A stretch of 64,000 nt of DNA from Bacteroidales bacterium. Its GTDB lineage: Bacteria; Bacteroidota; Bacteroidia; Bacteroidales; F082. Position numbers and translations under genes: made by a program. The notes beneath the pieces were generated by a model. It had not been told where the DNA came from. It ran no database searches and worked only from the letters and a program-made list of their open reading frames with translations. This document shows, in pieces, positions 8,888-18,603 of the stretch; position 1 is the stretch's first letter, and every line of letters starts with the position of its first letter. The stretch spans positions 122,769 to 186,768 of the forward strand of contig JAFXLL010000011.1 of assembly GCA_017531225.1 (NCBI GenBank). Reading direction: 5' to 3'.

Positions 8888-10153
8888 ATGAAAAAGCACC
8901 TCCTGTTGATCGTCTGCTTGTTGTTCTTTGCCTTTTCGGCGAAGGCCGCCTACTTGTTTATTCCCATGGATAACACCCAGACTAACCACCTGAAAGCATA
9001 CGGCGTAGCCTTTTTCGTGCTACAACGCGAAGTGGAGATCAGTTGGCTGCTGAACTACAAAGGGGGGAGTTACCTGATTCCGTATCATGAGATGTTTGAA
9101 CGGGAATGCAAGATGCGCAACGTATCTTATCAAGTCATTGCCGATGCGCAAGCCAACGCCATTTTGGCTCAGATCGCCGATCCTGGCGTCAATATGGATG
9201 AGATGAAGCTGCAGAAGGCACCCAAGGTGGCCGTGTATGCCCCCAAGAATTCACTTCCTTGGGATGATGCCGTGACCCTTGTGCTGACATATGCTGAAAT
9301 ACCTTACGATATAGTGTATGACGACGAGGTGTTGCAAGGCTTGTTGCCGTCGTATGACTGGTTGCACCTTCACCATGAGGACTTTACTGGTCAGTACGGC
9401 AAGTTCTGGGCCAGGTACCACAACTATCCTTGGTATCAGGAGGATGTCAAGCTGCAAGAGGCCACAGCGACTCGTTGGGGATTCAAGAAAGTGTCGCAAC
9501 TGAAGTTAGCCGTAGCCAAGAAAATCAGGGAGTTTGTGGCTGGTGGTGGCTATATGTTCGCCATGTGCTCTGCGCCTGACAGTTTCGACATTGCTTTGGC
9601 TGCCGAGGGACTCGACATTTGTGATTATATGTTCGACGGCGACCCCATCCGTCCGGGTGACCCGCAACGGCTCAACTATGACAACTGCTTCGCTTTCACC
9701 GACTTCAGCGTGTCCACCAATCCTCAGGAATATGAGGTTTCCAATATCGATATACCGCAAACTCGCATTAGAAGCGTCAAAGAAAGCAACGACTTTTTCC
9801 TGCTATTTGACTTCTCGGCCAAATGGGATCCGGTGCCTACCATGCTGACCCAATGCCACGAGAGGCTGATCAAAGGATTTATGGGGCAGACTACCGCATT
9901 CAGGAAGGCTTTTGTCAAACCAAGTGTCGTCGTGCTGGGCGACAATGCGGCATTTGAAGAAGATAGGTATATCCACGGCAACTTTGGCAATGGTTTTTGG
10001 ACCTTCCTTGGGGGCCACGATCCGGAGGATTACCGGCATCTGGTGGGCGACCCGCCGACGGAACTCGACATGTATCCTAATTCTCCCGGTTATCGACTCA
10101 TTCTCAATAACATACTGTTTCCTGCAGCAAAGAAAAAGGAACAAAAAACCTAA
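8888..10153 (+). CDS. Exported protein with class I glutamine-amidotransferase-like fold, function unknown
   Basis: 421 residues from ATG 8888. A signal peptide (KKHLLLIVCLLFFAFSAKA) precedes a mature protein beginning AYLFIPMD. The middle contains KVAVYAPKN, then YDWLHLHHEDFTGQYGKF, and a turn GGGYMFAMCSAPDSFDIAL (about residues 218-236) that looks like the nucleophile elbow of a GATase1/ThuA-like flavodoxin fold. From memory, close Bacteroidales homologues are often labelled asparagine synthetase B, but I see no ATP-pyrophosphatase motif, so that name looks wrong. It ends in a basic AAKKKEQKT tail. It is monocistronic; the downstream protease has its own promoter. Confidence 0.7.
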   Translation: MKKHLLLIVCLLFFAFSAKAAYLFIPMDNTQTNHLKAYGVAFFVLQREVEISWLLNYKGGSYLIPYHEMFERECKMRNVSYQVIADAQANAILAQIADPGVNMDEMKLQKAPKVAVYAPKNSLPWDDAVTLVLTYAEIPYDIVYDDEVLQGLLPSYDWLHLHHEDFTGQYGKFWARYHNYPWYQEDVKLQEATATRWGFKKVSQLKLAVAKKIREFVAGGGYMFAMCSAPDSFDIALAAEGLDICDYMFDGDPIRPGDPQRLNYDNCFAFTDFSVSTNPQEYEVSNIDIPQTRIRSVKESNDFFLLFDFSAKWDPVPTMLTQCHERLIKGFMGQTTAFRKAFVKPSVVVLGDNAAFEEDRYIHGNFGNGFWTFLGGHDPEDYRHLVGDPPTELDMYPNSPGYRLILNNILFPAAKKKEQKT

Positions 10154-10160
10154 AAAGGCA

Positions 10161-10189
10161 TTGTTTTTGTAAAAAAATCCGTATTTTTG
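10161..10189 (+). promoter_or_regulatory. Promoter of the C10 protease pair
   Basis: TTG at 10161-10163 and TATTTTTG at 10182-10189 with an 18-base spacer. An A-rich untranslated leader of about 45 bases follows before ATG 10242. Confidence 0.6.
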
Positions 10190-10241
10190 TCACCTTGTAA
10201 ATTTAAATAACGCCAAAAGAAAATTACAAATAACAATAACA

Positions 10242-12518
10242 ATGAAAAAACTGTCTTTACTTTGGCTCACATTGGCACTCTTTACGAGTTTTGCCTATGC
10301 TGCTCCCATTGATGTGAACATGGCTAAAAGCTATGGCCAGAACTATGTTTGGCACACTCTGGGACAAAAGTCTGCTGATCTCTCGTTAGCTTACACTCAA
10401 GCCACAGAGGCTGGCGTTGACGCGCTTTACATCTTCAATCACGAACACGGTTATGTTGTGGTCGCTGCCGACGACCGTGCACATCCCATTCTTGGCTATT
10501 CCGAGGATCAGGCTTTCGATCCGAACAATATCCCTGAGGGATTGCGTTACTATCTTGGCTTTTATGCTCGTCAGATCCAGTATGCCATCGACAACAATCT
10601 GCCCATGGACGCTGAGATTGCCGAAGAATGGTATCTGGTGGGGAAGGAGGGTGTTACTTCCAGAACCCGAATGGAAAAGGCTGTGAATCCTCTGTTGACA
10701 ACCACTTGGGATCAGGGTTGGCCTTACAACTACTACGCTCCGGCATGCAGCAGCTATTGGACCAACAATCACTGCTATGCAGGCTGCGTGGCTTGCTCGA
10801 TGAGCCAAGTGATGAAGTTCTGGAATTGGCCTGAGACCGGCGTGGGTGAACATTCCTACAATACCAGTTCCTATCCTGGCAATGGCGCCACCTTGTCGGC
10901 CAATTTCGGGGAGGCGACTTATAACTGGGCAATTATGCCTAACCAGCTTGGTTCACAAGCCAATGATGCCGCTTTGGCTGTGGCTCTGTTGATGTATCAC
11001 TGTGGTATCGCCGTGGATATGGATTTTGCACCCGGTGGCAGTGGCGCTCATACGGAAGATGTCGGTCCAGCACTGATCGAACATTTCAGATATGGCGCCT
11101 GTGCCGAAATAAAGTCACGTGATTCCTATACGAGAACTCAGTGGGAAGATATGTTGATCGCACAGTTGGACCGTGGTATTCCTTTTGTTTATGCCGGTTC
11201 TGACACTGATGGCGGCCATGCTTTCAATCTTGATGGCTACAACAACAACCGCATGTTCCATTTCAACTGGGGATGGAGCGGTTCCTACCAAAATACCTAT
11301 TACCAGATTGATGCCTTGAATACCGGTAATGGCAACTTCAATTTGTATCAAAGGGCTGTGTTTAACATTCTTCCTGATTACATCTACGATGCCATGGTTC
11401 CGGCGATCGAGACGCTTGAAGTCGGTGTGGCTGATGCCCTTACCAAGACGGTGAATGTGTCGTTCACAGTGCCATCGGTCTCCATGTCTGGTGCCGATTT
11501 GGAATCCATTGCAAAAATCGAACTGAAACGTAACGGTACGGTTATTCAAACCTACACCAACCCAACACCAGGTGAGCAACTTGTTTACCAAGATGAGCTT
11601 TCTGAATACGGTAGCTACGAATACTCAATCGTCGGTGAGAACAACGGATTCGACGGCGAGGCTTTCTCACAAGTGGTGATTGTTGGCCCAAGCTGCACAT
11701 GGAAATTCGTCTGCCAAACCACCAACTTCCAAGGCTGGAACGATGGTAAGCTGCAGGTTGTGGATGCCAACGGTATTGTTTTCAAAGAGATCACGATGAC
11801 TTCCTCATCTCCATTGAGTGAAAAGGTCCAGTTCCCAGAAGGCAACTTCTCTCTCGTGTGGAGGGCTCCTGTAACTGAGGTTTCCTCAATTACCATCACT
11901 CTGAAGAACTCAGCCAATCAGCAGGTATATACCTTTACCGGTTCATCAACACAGTTGAATGGTACGATCTACACTGACACCAATGATTGCCCGAACTGCA
12001 CTGCTCCCACCGAATTCACGGGAACCGTCGCAGCCAATGGAGCTCTGCTGACATGGCAATGCGACTACACACCTTCAAAGTTCAAGATCTACAGAAGCAA
12101 TGATGGTGAGGATTATGCTGAGATAGCTACTGTTGAAGGCAGTGTCCACGAGTATCTTGATGAGGTTAAGGGCGTTGCTCAATACTATAAGGTCACAGCT
12201 TACAGCTCAGCTTGCGAATCGAATCCCGCCATTACTCCTGACAACCTCGATTATGTGGTGGTGATGGTTCCGTTGACTGTCGGTGATAGTCAAATGGCAA
12301 CTCGCATCTATCCTAATCCTACCTTTGGCAATATGACCATCGAAGCTGGCGCATTGACCTCGGTGACCGTTTATAACCTTGTCGGACAGATTGTTTATGA
12401 AGAAGCTACTCAGAGCGACAAGAGCGTGATCAACATGAAGGCTCTCGGTTCTGGCATGTATCTTGTGAAAATCGTCTGTGCCGAAGGAACCATCACTCAA
12501 AAAGTGACTGTTTATTGA
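10242..12518 (+). CDS. C10 family (streptopain-like) cysteine protease with T9SS sorting domain
   Basis: 758 residues. The signal peptide ends near Ala20-Ala21. A Spi-like pro-domain follows (DVNMAKSYGQNYV, residues 24-36). The peptidase domain has catalytic Cys182 in CYAGCVAC and His326 in GGHAF, then FNWGWSG near 341-347. About 380 residues of beta-rich fibronectin-like modules come next. The last about 75 residues (IYPNPTFGNMTIEAG... KVTVY) are a type A T9SS C-terminal domain, so the protein should be exported through the outer membrane and cleaved or anchored. An extra Cys185 replaces the usual Thr after GCVA. It is followed after 35 bases by a paralogue. Confidence 0.9.
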   Translation: MKKLSLLWLTLALFTSFAYAAPIDVNMAKSYGQNYVWHTLGQKSADLSLAYTQATEAGVDALYIFNHEHGYVVVAADDRAHPILGYSEDQAFDPNNIPEGLRYYLGFYARQIQYAIDNNLPMDAEIAEEWYLVGKEGVTSRTRMEKAVNPLLTTTWDQGWPYNYYAPACSSYWTNNHCYAGCVACSMSQVMKFWNWPETGVGEHSYNTSSYPGNGATLSANFGEATYNWAIMPNQLGSQANDAALAVALLMYHCGIAVDMDFAPGGSGAHTEDVGPALIEHFRYGACAEIKSRDSYTRTQWEDMLIAQLDRGIPFVYAGSDTDGGHAFNLDGYNNNRMFHFNWGWSGSYQNTYYQIDALNTGNGNFNLYQRAVFNILPDYIYDAMVPAIETLEVGVADALTKTVNVSFTVPSVSMSGADLESIAKIELKRNGTVIQTYTNPTPGEQLVYQDELSEYGSYEYSIVGENNGFDGEAFSQVVIVGPSCTWKFVCQTTNFQGWNDGKLQVVDANGIVFKEITMTSSSPLSEKVQFPEGNFSLVWRAPVTEVSSITITLKNSANQQVYTFTGSSTQLNGTIYTDTNDCPNCTAPTEFTGTVAANGALLTWQCDYTPSKFKIYRSNDGEDYAEIATVEGSVHEYLDEVKGVAQYYKVTAYSSACESNPAITPDNLDYVVVMVPLTVGDSQMATRIYPNPTFGNMTIEAGALTSVTVYNLVGQIVYEEATQSDKSVINMKALGSGMYLVKIVCAEGTITQKVTVY

Positions 12519-12553
12519 TCAATAGGTTTAATTATTAACTAATACAAACGAAA

Positions 12554-15127
12554 ATGAAAAAGTTATTTATTTTAGCCGTTGCCGCTATGATCGGTATGGG
12601 CACCGCTTTTGCGGGACCAGTCGATGTTAACACGGCTAAGGCGCTCGGACAAAAGTATTTCCAAGCGAAATTTGAACTGACAAGAAGCGTTGACCTGCAA
12701 CTGTATTACACAGTGACCTCTGACAACGGTGTTCCATGTGCCTACGTCTTCAACAAAGGAAACGAAGGCTTCGTGATCGTTGCTGCATCTGACAATGTGC
12801 GTCCTATCCTTGGTTATTCTAACCATGGCGCTTTCGATGCCACCAACCCTTACAATGGTGCCATGTATATGCTTGAGACTTACAAAAACAGTATCAGCTA
12901 TGCTATTGAGAAAGAACTCAAACCTACTCCTGAAATTGCTTCTCAGTGGCAGTCATTGCAGAACTGCGGTAAGCTGAACAATAAGAGAGCTGCCGTGGTT
13001 GGACCACTCGTTCAGACCAAATGGAATCAGAACAGCCCTTACAACCTTTATGCACCACCAACTCAGGGTGGACATCAGGGTGCTGGTGGACGCTGCTATG
13101 CAGGTTGCGTTGCCACAGCAATGAGCCAGGTGATGAAATACTGGGATTGGCCAATCCAAGGTGAAGGCAGCCACGGATACAACTGCGTTGGTTATGGTCC
13201 TACCTATTATCAATATGGTTATCAGTATGCCAATTTCGGTGAAACCACCTATCATTGGGATCTTATGCCAAATACTTTAAGTAACGCATCTGATGAACAG
13301 ATCGATGCTGTTGCTACTTTGATGTATCACTGCGGTGTGTCAGTGGATATGACCTTTGACTGGGACGGTAGCGGTTCCTATTCAGACCTCGTTCCTGGCG
13401 CTATGGCTTCCTATTTCGATTATGACTACTGCCAGAAGAAGAGCAGAAACTCCTATTCTTTGACCAACTGGGTTGCTATGCTGAAAGCTGAATTCGACCT
13501 CGGTCGTCCTGTGTATTATTCAGGTCAATCCTCTGAGGGCGGTCACGCTTTCGTTGCCGATGGTTATGACGAGGAAGACTTTATCAGCTTCAACTTCGGA
13601 TGGAGCGGTTCTGACGATGACTTCTATGCCGTTGACGCTATTGACTATGCATCACAGGCTGCAGCTATCTTCAACTATGTTCCTAGCCATGTTTACAACA
13701 ACACGGTTCAGGCTCCTACCAATGTCACTGCAGTTAAGACAAGTGATGTTGCTCAAGAGGCTACCATCACCTGGACTAACCCAACCAAGACCATCAATAA
13801 CCAGACTATTTCATCAATCGACCAGATGGTGGTGACCAGAGATGGCAAAGTGATCTATACCGTTGACAACCCAACTCCTGGCGCAAGCATGAGCTTCGTG
13901 GATCAGAACGTTCCTTGCTACAGCACTTTCGTTTACAGAGTGTATGCTGTTTTGAATGGCGTCAATGGCGCTTATGGTTCAGCTTCTGAGTCATTTGGCC
14001 CGACTTGCGATTGGAAAGTCATCGCTACCTCAACTAACATGTCTGGATGGAAGAGTGCTTACCTCATTTCTTACGATGGCACTGGCCGTGAAATCGACAG
14101 ATTCACCATGACAAGCAGCAATCCTGCCTCCTATAACATGCCGATGACCCTTGGTAAGGTGTACTTCGCATGGAAAGCTGGTTCAGAAAGTGTGTCAATC
14201 ACCTTCAAGATTAAGGATGCCAGTGGAGCAGTCGTTTATGAATATGAAGGTATGTCCGGCGATGTTCCGGAAGGCGTGCTGTATGAAGGCAACAATGGTT
14301 GCGGCAATGCAGCTCCTACCCAAGTTCCTGGTGAGGTGACTATTGCCAATGTCGGTGAAGATATCGTTCTTTCTTGGGAAAATAAAACCGACTACGGTAT
14401 GAATGTGTATCGCGACGGATTGCTTTGCGCATTGGTCCATGGAAATGAATACGTGGATGAGTCTCCTGTAGTTGGCGGTCACTGCTACCGGATTTGCTAT
14501 CTTACCGACGGCGGTGAATCACCATTGTCAAACGAAGTGTGCGCTACTGCCGGTGAAGGATGTGATGCTGCACGTAATGCTTGGTTCTATCGCCAAGACA
14601 ATGGCAAACCTGTTATTACTTGGGAAGCTCCTGAAGTCTCCGATGGTCTTAGCGGATATTGGATTTACAGAAAAGACGGTGAAGATGGTGAGTACAACCA
14701 GATCAAGATCTTGGGCTCAAACAAGGTGGAATATAAGGAAACCAAGAGTCTCACCGTGGGTACATGGTATTACTACAGAGTGGTAGCCTACTATAGAGAC
14801 ATTGAGTGCTATGCAGCTCCTGCTAAATCAATGTATACCAATGAGTATTATGTGGCTGTGTATTATGATGGAACAGTGGGTGTCAATGAAAACACCACCA
14901 ACAACGTCAACCTCTATCCTAATCCTGCCAACGACAGCTTTACCATTGAGGCTGAAAACATCCAACACGTGATGGTTTACAACACTATCGGTCAGTTGGT
15001 CCACAGCCAGGATTGCGAAGGCAACAGCACCGTGGTTAACCTGAGCGGTGTTGACACCGGCATCTACATGGTGAAGGTGGTTACCGCCAATGGTGAGTCT
15101 ATCCAGAAGGTTTCTGTGATCAGATAA
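12554..15127 (+). CDS. C10 family cysteine protease with T9SS sorting domain, tandem paralogue
   Basis: 857 residues with the same plan as the preceding gene: signal peptide (to about Ala20), pro-domain DVNTAKALGQKYF, catalytic Cys185 in CYAGCVATAM, His331 in GGHAF, FNFGWSG, then several fibronectin-like modules and a C-terminal domain beginning LYPNPANDSFTIEAE. It is about 100 residues longer than its neighbour because of one more beta module. No promoter is visible in the 35-base gap, so the two are likely cotranscribed and arose by tandem duplication. A strong terminator follows. Confidence 0.9.
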   Translation: MKKLFILAVAAMIGMGTAFAGPVDVNTAKALGQKYFQAKFELTRSVDLQLYYTVTSDNGVPCAYVFNKGNEGFVIVAASDNVRPILGYSNHGAFDATNPYNGAMYMLETYKNSISYAIEKELKPTPEIASQWQSLQNCGKLNNKRAAVVGPLVQTKWNQNSPYNLYAPPTQGGHQGAGGRCYAGCVATAMSQVMKYWDWPIQGEGSHGYNCVGYGPTYYQYGYQYANFGETTYHWDLMPNTLSNASDEQIDAVATLMYHCGVSVDMTFDWDGSGSYSDLVPGAMASYFDYDYCQKKSRNSYSLTNWVAMLKAEFDLGRPVYYSGQSSEGGHAFVADGYDEEDFISFNFGWSGSDDDFYAVDAIDYASQAAAIFNYVPSHVYNNTVQAPTNVTAVKTSDVAQEATITWTNPTKTINNQTISSIDQMVVTRDGKVIYTVDNPTPGASMSFVDQNVPCYSTFVYRVYAVLNGVNGAYGSASESFGPTCDWKVIATSTNMSGWKSAYLISYDGTGREIDRFTMTSSNPASYNMPMTLGKVYFAWKAGSESVSITFKIKDASGAVVYEYEGMSGDVPEGVLYEGNNGCGNAAPTQVPGEVTIANVGEDIVLSWENKTDYGMNVYRDGLLCALVHGNEYVDESPVVGGHCYRICYLTDGGESPLSNEVCATAGEGCDAARNAWFYRQDNGKPVITWEAPEVSDGLSGYWIYRKDGEDGEYNQIKILGSNKVEYKETKSLTVGTWYYYRVVAYYRDIECYAAPAKSMYTNEYYVAVYYDGTVGVNENTTNNVNLYPNPANDSFTIEAENIQHVMVYNTIGQLVHSQDCEGNSTVVNLSGVDTGIYMVKVVTANGESIQKVSVIR

Positions 15128-15150
15128 GCCTAACGGCTTTCGATAAAAAA

Positions 15151-15176
15151 GCGCCTCAATCGAGGCGCTTTTTTTT
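15151..15176. terminator. Bidirectional intrinsic terminator
   Basis: Perfect 7-bp stem GCGCCTC/GAGGCGC with loop AATC, flanked by eight T on the plus side and six A (T on the minus strand) on the other side. It ends the protease transcript and, on the minus strand, overlaps the folA stop codon. Confidence 0.85.
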
Positions 15177-15663
15177 ATTTCCGTTCCCAAACTTCAAAAC
15201 GGTAGGAGTAATCTACCTGCGGGTCATCGTCGATGACCTCCAAATCAATCAAATCCCAGTTTTCGAAATTGATGTATGGGAAATAGGTATCGGCCTCAAA
15301 CTCCTTGTCAATGCGTGTAAGGTAGAGCCTGTCGACCTTGGGAAGAAACTGCTCATAGATGATGCCGCCACCCATGATGAAGACTTCTTCTTCGTCTTGA
15401 ACCATGTCAATGGCTTCGGCAATGGAGCCGGCAAGCTCAAAGCCTTCTGGAGCTTGTTCCAGACGAGTGGAGATGATGATATTGCGGCGATGGGGTAACG
15501 CTTTCTGCCCAGGCAGTGATTGCCAAGTGTTGTAGCCCATGATGACGGTATGCCCCGAAGTCACCTGCTTGAAGTGCTTCAGGTCGTTGCTGTTATGCCA
15601 AATCAGTTGGTTGTCCTTGCCGATAGCCCTGTTTTTGGCCATCGCCACTATTATTGATAACAT
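15175..15663 (-). CDS. folA: Dihydrofolate reductase
   Basis: 162 residues. It regenerates tetrahydrofolate with NADPH. N-terminal LSIIVAMAKNRAIGKDNQLIWH (from residue 2), the VIMGYNTWQSLP nucleotide-binding strand and EVFIMGGG (about residues 92-99) are the standard motifs. The stop lies in the bidirectional terminator. It is the last gene of a minus-strand operon and follows thyA by 30 bases, the usual partnership because thymidylate synthase oxidises the folate that this enzyme reduces. Confidence 0.95.
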   Translation of the reverse strand: MLSIIVAMAKNRAIGKDNQLIWHNSNDLKHFKQVTSGHTVIMGYNTWQSLPGQKALPHRRNIIISTRLEQAPEGFELAGSIAEAIDMVQDEEEVFIMGGGIIYEQFLPKVDRLYLTRIDKEFEADTYFPYINFENWDLIDLEVIDDDPQVDYSYRFEVWERK

Positions 15664-15693
15664 TACTTTTATCTTTTATCTCTTATCTCTTAT

Positions 15694-16521
15694 CTAAATA
15701 GACACTTCTCCCTTGATCGCCGGGTAAGGATCGTAGTTCTCAAGTTTGAAATCTTCGTATTTGAAATCAAAAATGTCTGTGACTTCCGGGTTGAGCAGCA
15801 TGGTGGGCAACGGGCGTGGGGTTCGCGCCAGTTGGGTCTTTACCTGCTCAATGAGGTTGTTGTAGATGTGGACATCGCCGAAGGTATGGACGAATTCGCC
15901 GGGTTTCAAGCCGCAAACCTGAGCCATCATCATGGTGAGGAGGGCGTAGGAGGCGATGTTGAAGGGCACGCCGAGGAACACGTCGGCGCTGCGTTGGTAA
16001 AGCTGGCATGAGAGCTTGCCATCGGCCACGTAGAACTGGAAGAAGGCATGGCATGGGGGTAAAGCAGCCTTTCCAGCGGCTACGTTGGCGGCAAAATTCT
16101 TTTCATGCTCGTCGGGCAATACGCTCGGATTCCAAGCTGTGACGATGTGTCGGCGGCTGTTGGGGTTGGTCTTGATGCTCTCCACCACCTCTTTGATCTG
16201 GTCGATGCCTTCGCCGTTCCAATTGCGCCATTGGGCACCGTAAACGGGACCGAGGTCGCCATTGGCATCAGCCCATTCATCCCAGATGCTGACTTTATGG
16301 TCGTGCAAATACTGGATGTTGGTGTCGCCTTTGAGAAGCCATAGCAACTCGTAGATGATGGATTTCAGGTGAACCTTTTTGGTGGTCACCAAAGGGAATC
16401 CCTCCGAGAGGTCGAATCGCATCTGGTAGCCGAACACACTGATGGTGCCGGTACCCGTGCGGTCGCCTTTCTGGACGCCGTGGTCAAGAATATATTGGAG
16501 CAGATCGAGGTATTGTTTCAT
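15694..16521 (-). CDS. thyA: Thymidylate synthase
   Basis: 275 residues; methylates dUMP to dTMP using methylene-tetrahydrofolate. Motifs: GDRTGTGT near residue 19, the arginine-rich SRRH segment, catalytic Cys in [30 protein letters not shown] and the final [13 protein letters not shown]. Full length against about 264-280 for the family. It lies 3 bases downstream of the nucleoside permease gene and upstream of folA. Confidence 0.96.
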   Translation of the reverse strand: MKQYLDLLQYILDHGVQKGDRTGTGTISVFGYQMRFDLSEGFPLVTTKKVHLKSIIYELLWLLKGDTNIQYLHDHKVSIWDEWADANGDLGPVYGAQWRNWNGEGIDQIKEVVESIKTNPNSRRHIVTAWNPSVLPDEHEKNFAANVAAGKAALPPCHAFFQFYVADGKLSCQLYQRSADVFLGVPFNIASYALLTMMMAQVCGLKPGEFVHTFGDVHIYNNLIEQVKTQLARTPRPLPTMLLNPEVTDIFDFKYEDFKLENYDPYPAIKGEVSI

Positions 16522-16524
16522 AGC

Positions 16525-17805
16525 TTAAGCCTGCTCTGGGGTGTGCTTGTATTTGAACAGGATGGCGAAGAGGATGCCGATCACAAAGGCAAAGGCAGCG
16601 AACACATACCAAGCCGTTGACCAGCCGTTCATCACGTTGAAGGTCGGGTCGGCCATCGAGGGGTTGAACACGAAATGGTTGACAATCGCTTGGGCGCAGA
16701 GCGAACCGATGGTGGCGCCGAAGCCGTTGGTCATCATCATAAAGACGCCTTGTGCGCTCGAACGGATGCTGACGTCAGTGTTTTGGTCCACAAAGAGTGA
16801 ACCGCTGATGTTGAAGAAGTCGAAAGCCACGCCGTAAACGATCATGGAGAGGATCAGCAGTACGAGGCCGAAGCCGGTGGGGCTGCCAGCACCCAGGAAG
16901 AAGAAACGCAAAGCCCAAGCCACAAAGGCGATGAGCATCACTTTCTTGATACCGAAACGTTTCAGGAAGAAGGGAATCAAAAGGATGCAAAGGGTCTCCG
17001 ACACCTGTGAGATGGAGGAGAGGAACACGTTGTTCTTCACAGCGAAAGCGTTGGCATATTGGGGATCAGCTCCGAAAGCATCAAGATAAGGAGTGGCAAA
17101 GCCGTTGGTCACCTGCAGGCACATGCCGAGGAGGAAGGAGAAGATGAAGAACACGCACATCTTGGATTCCTTGAAAAGGGCAAAGGCGCGCAGACCGAAG
17201 GTGTCGATGAACGACTTGCTTTCCACGTTCTTGTTGACGGGGCAGTTCGGCAGGGTAAACGAATAGAAGCCAAGGATGATGCCCCAGATGGAAGAGACAA
17301 ACAGCTGCATGTGGTTATCCTTGAAACCCGTGAAGTTGACGATCCACATGGAGAGGATGAAGCCGATGGTGCCGAACACACGGATAGGAGGGAAGGCCTT
17401 CACGGTATCCAGACCAGCTTGATTCAAGGCGTTGTATGATACAGAGTTACCCAAGGCGATGGTTGGCATGAAGAAGGCCACACTCAAGGCATAAAACGGG
17501 AACAGTTGTCCGAACTTGATGTCAGTGCCGTATTTCATTCCCATGTAACCCGCCAAGGCCATAAAGATGGCGGCGAGGAAATGGCAGATGCCGAGGAGTT
17601 TTTGTGCGGGAATCCAACGGTCGGCCACGATGCCCATCAGGGCGGGCATGAACAGCGATACGATGCCTTGGATGGCGAAGAACTTTCCAATGTTGGCACC
17701 CATGCCGATGCGGCCCAAGTAGATGCCCAATGAACAAAGATAAGCTCCCCAAACGGCAAAGATCAGGAAGTTCATCACAATCAGTCTGAATTTAATGCCT
17801 TTCAT
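16525..17805 (-). CDS. Nucleoside:H+ symporter, MFS (NupG/XapB-like)
   Basis: 426 residues with about 12 hydrophobic segments. N-terminal MKGIKFRLIVMNFLIFAVWGAYLCSL and the GIVADRWIPAQK loop after TM2 match the nucleoside:H+ symporter (NHS) branch of the major facilitator superfamily. The gene sits 12 bases after the DUF151 nuclease gene and 3 bases before thyA, which fits uptake of nucleosides feeding thymidylate metabolism. The specific nucleoside cannot be read. Confidence 0.85.
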   Translation of the reverse strand: MKGIKFRLIVMNFLIFAVWGAYLCSLGIYLGRIGMGANIGKFFAIQGIVSLFMPALMGIVADRWIPAQKLLGICHFLAAIFMALAGYMGMKYGTDIKFGQLFPFYALSVAFFMPTIALGNSVSYNALNQAGLDTVKAFPPIRVFGTIGFILSMWIVNFTGFKDNHMQLFVSSIWGIILGFYSFTLPNCPVNKNVESKSFIDTFGLRAFALFKESKMCVFFIFSFLLGMCLQVTNGFATPYLDAFGADPQYANAFAVKNNVFLSSISQVSETLCILLIPFFLKRFGIKKVMLIAFVAWALRFFFLGAGSPTGFGLVLLILSMIVYGVAFDFFNISGSLFVDQNTDVSIRSSAQGVFMMMTNGFGATIGSLCAQAIVNHFVFNPSMADPTFNVMNGWSTAWYVFAAFAFVIGILFAILFKYKHTPEQA

Positions 17806-17817
17806 ATAAAAATTGTG

Positions 17818-18405
17818 TTAAGATTTGCTGTTGATTAAATCGCGGAGTTGAGCGGCTTTCTCGTAGTTTTCCTCGTCGATAGCCATCTGGAGTAGTTTCT
17901 GAAGCTGTTCAACTGTCAGGTTGTCAAGGGTGTCGGTCTGCTCTTCGGGTTCTTCTGGCACCTCTGGCTCGGGTGTCGCATCCATGTCCTTCACATCATC
18001 CATCTCGATGCCGGCGTCGTTCATCACATTCTCGTATGCTGAGATGGGGCAGCGGAACCTGACGGCCAATGCGATGGCGTCAGAAGGTCTCGAGTCGATC
18101 ATGGTGATGTCGTCGCCCTGTCTGCAGATGAGCATGGCGTAGAACACTCCTTCAAGGAAACGGGTGATAACCACTTCGATTAGCTCAATGCCATATTGCT
18201 CGGCAAACTTCTTGAAGAGGTCGTGGGTGAGCGGTCGTGAATTGGGCTCGCCTTCCAGTCCCATGGCGATGGATTGAGCCTCGTTGCTGCCAATGACGAT
18301 GGGCAAACGGCGCATGGAATGTTTGTCGCCCAAAATCAGCACGTATGCCCCGCTGGAGGACTGGCTATACAAAAGCTCTTTGATTTCCAATTGAATCTTG
18401 TTCAT
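17818..18405 (-). CDS. Bifunctional nuclease (DUF151) with C-terminal UvrB/UvrC motif
   Basis: 195 residues from ATG 18405; a TTG start at 18411 is less likely. Residues about 1-135 are the DUF151/BFN domain (LPIVIGSNEAQSIAM, MIDSRPSDAIALAVR). A Pro/Glu-rich linker (EPEVPEEPEEQ) leads to a UVR motif, LQMAIDEENYEKAAQLRDLI, near the end. This fusion is common in Bacteroidota; RNase/DNase activity is reported for plant homologues. First gene of the operon with the permease, thyA and folA. Confidence 0.85.
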   Translation of the reverse strand: MNKIQLEIKELLYSQSSSGAYVLILGDKHSMRRLPIVIGSNEAQSIAMGLEGEPNSRPLTHDLFKKFAEQYGIELIEVVITRFLEGVFYAMLICRQGDDITMIDSRPSDAIALAVRFRCPISAYENVMNDAGIEMDDVKDMDATPEPEVPEEPEEQTDTLDNLTVEQLQKLLQMAIDEENYEKAAQLRDLINSKS

Positions 18406-18450
18406 AGTCAAAACAATAGGTGTAGTAAAGACCTATTTCCCTTCAAAAGA

Positions 18451-18458
18451 CAAAAATA
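18451..18458 (-). promoter_or_regulatory. -7 box (TATTTTTG) for the thyA-folA operon
   Basis: TAnnTTTG match on the minus strand, 46 bases upstream of ATG 18405. A TTTG at 18476-18479 with a 17-base gap may serve as -33. Confidence 0.5.
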
Positions 18459-18518
18459 GAAAAAAATCTTCATTTCAAAAAGAAAAATCCATCGGGGTCA
18501 TTTTTTTTGAAAAATGTT

Positions 18519-18548
18519 TTTGGTTTTGCCGATTTGTTCCTAATTTTG
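18519..18548 (+). promoter_or_regulatory. Promoter of hppA
   Basis: TTTG at 18519-18522 and TAATTTTG at 18541-18548 with an 18-base spacer. ATG 18604 follows after an AT-rich leader of about 50 bases. It is divergent to the thymidylate operon promoter. Confidence 0.65.
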
Positions 18549-18603
18549 TAAGCTTAAACGCAGAATGGATCTTGAATTTTTTAATCTTTAAATAAATCTA
18601 TTT

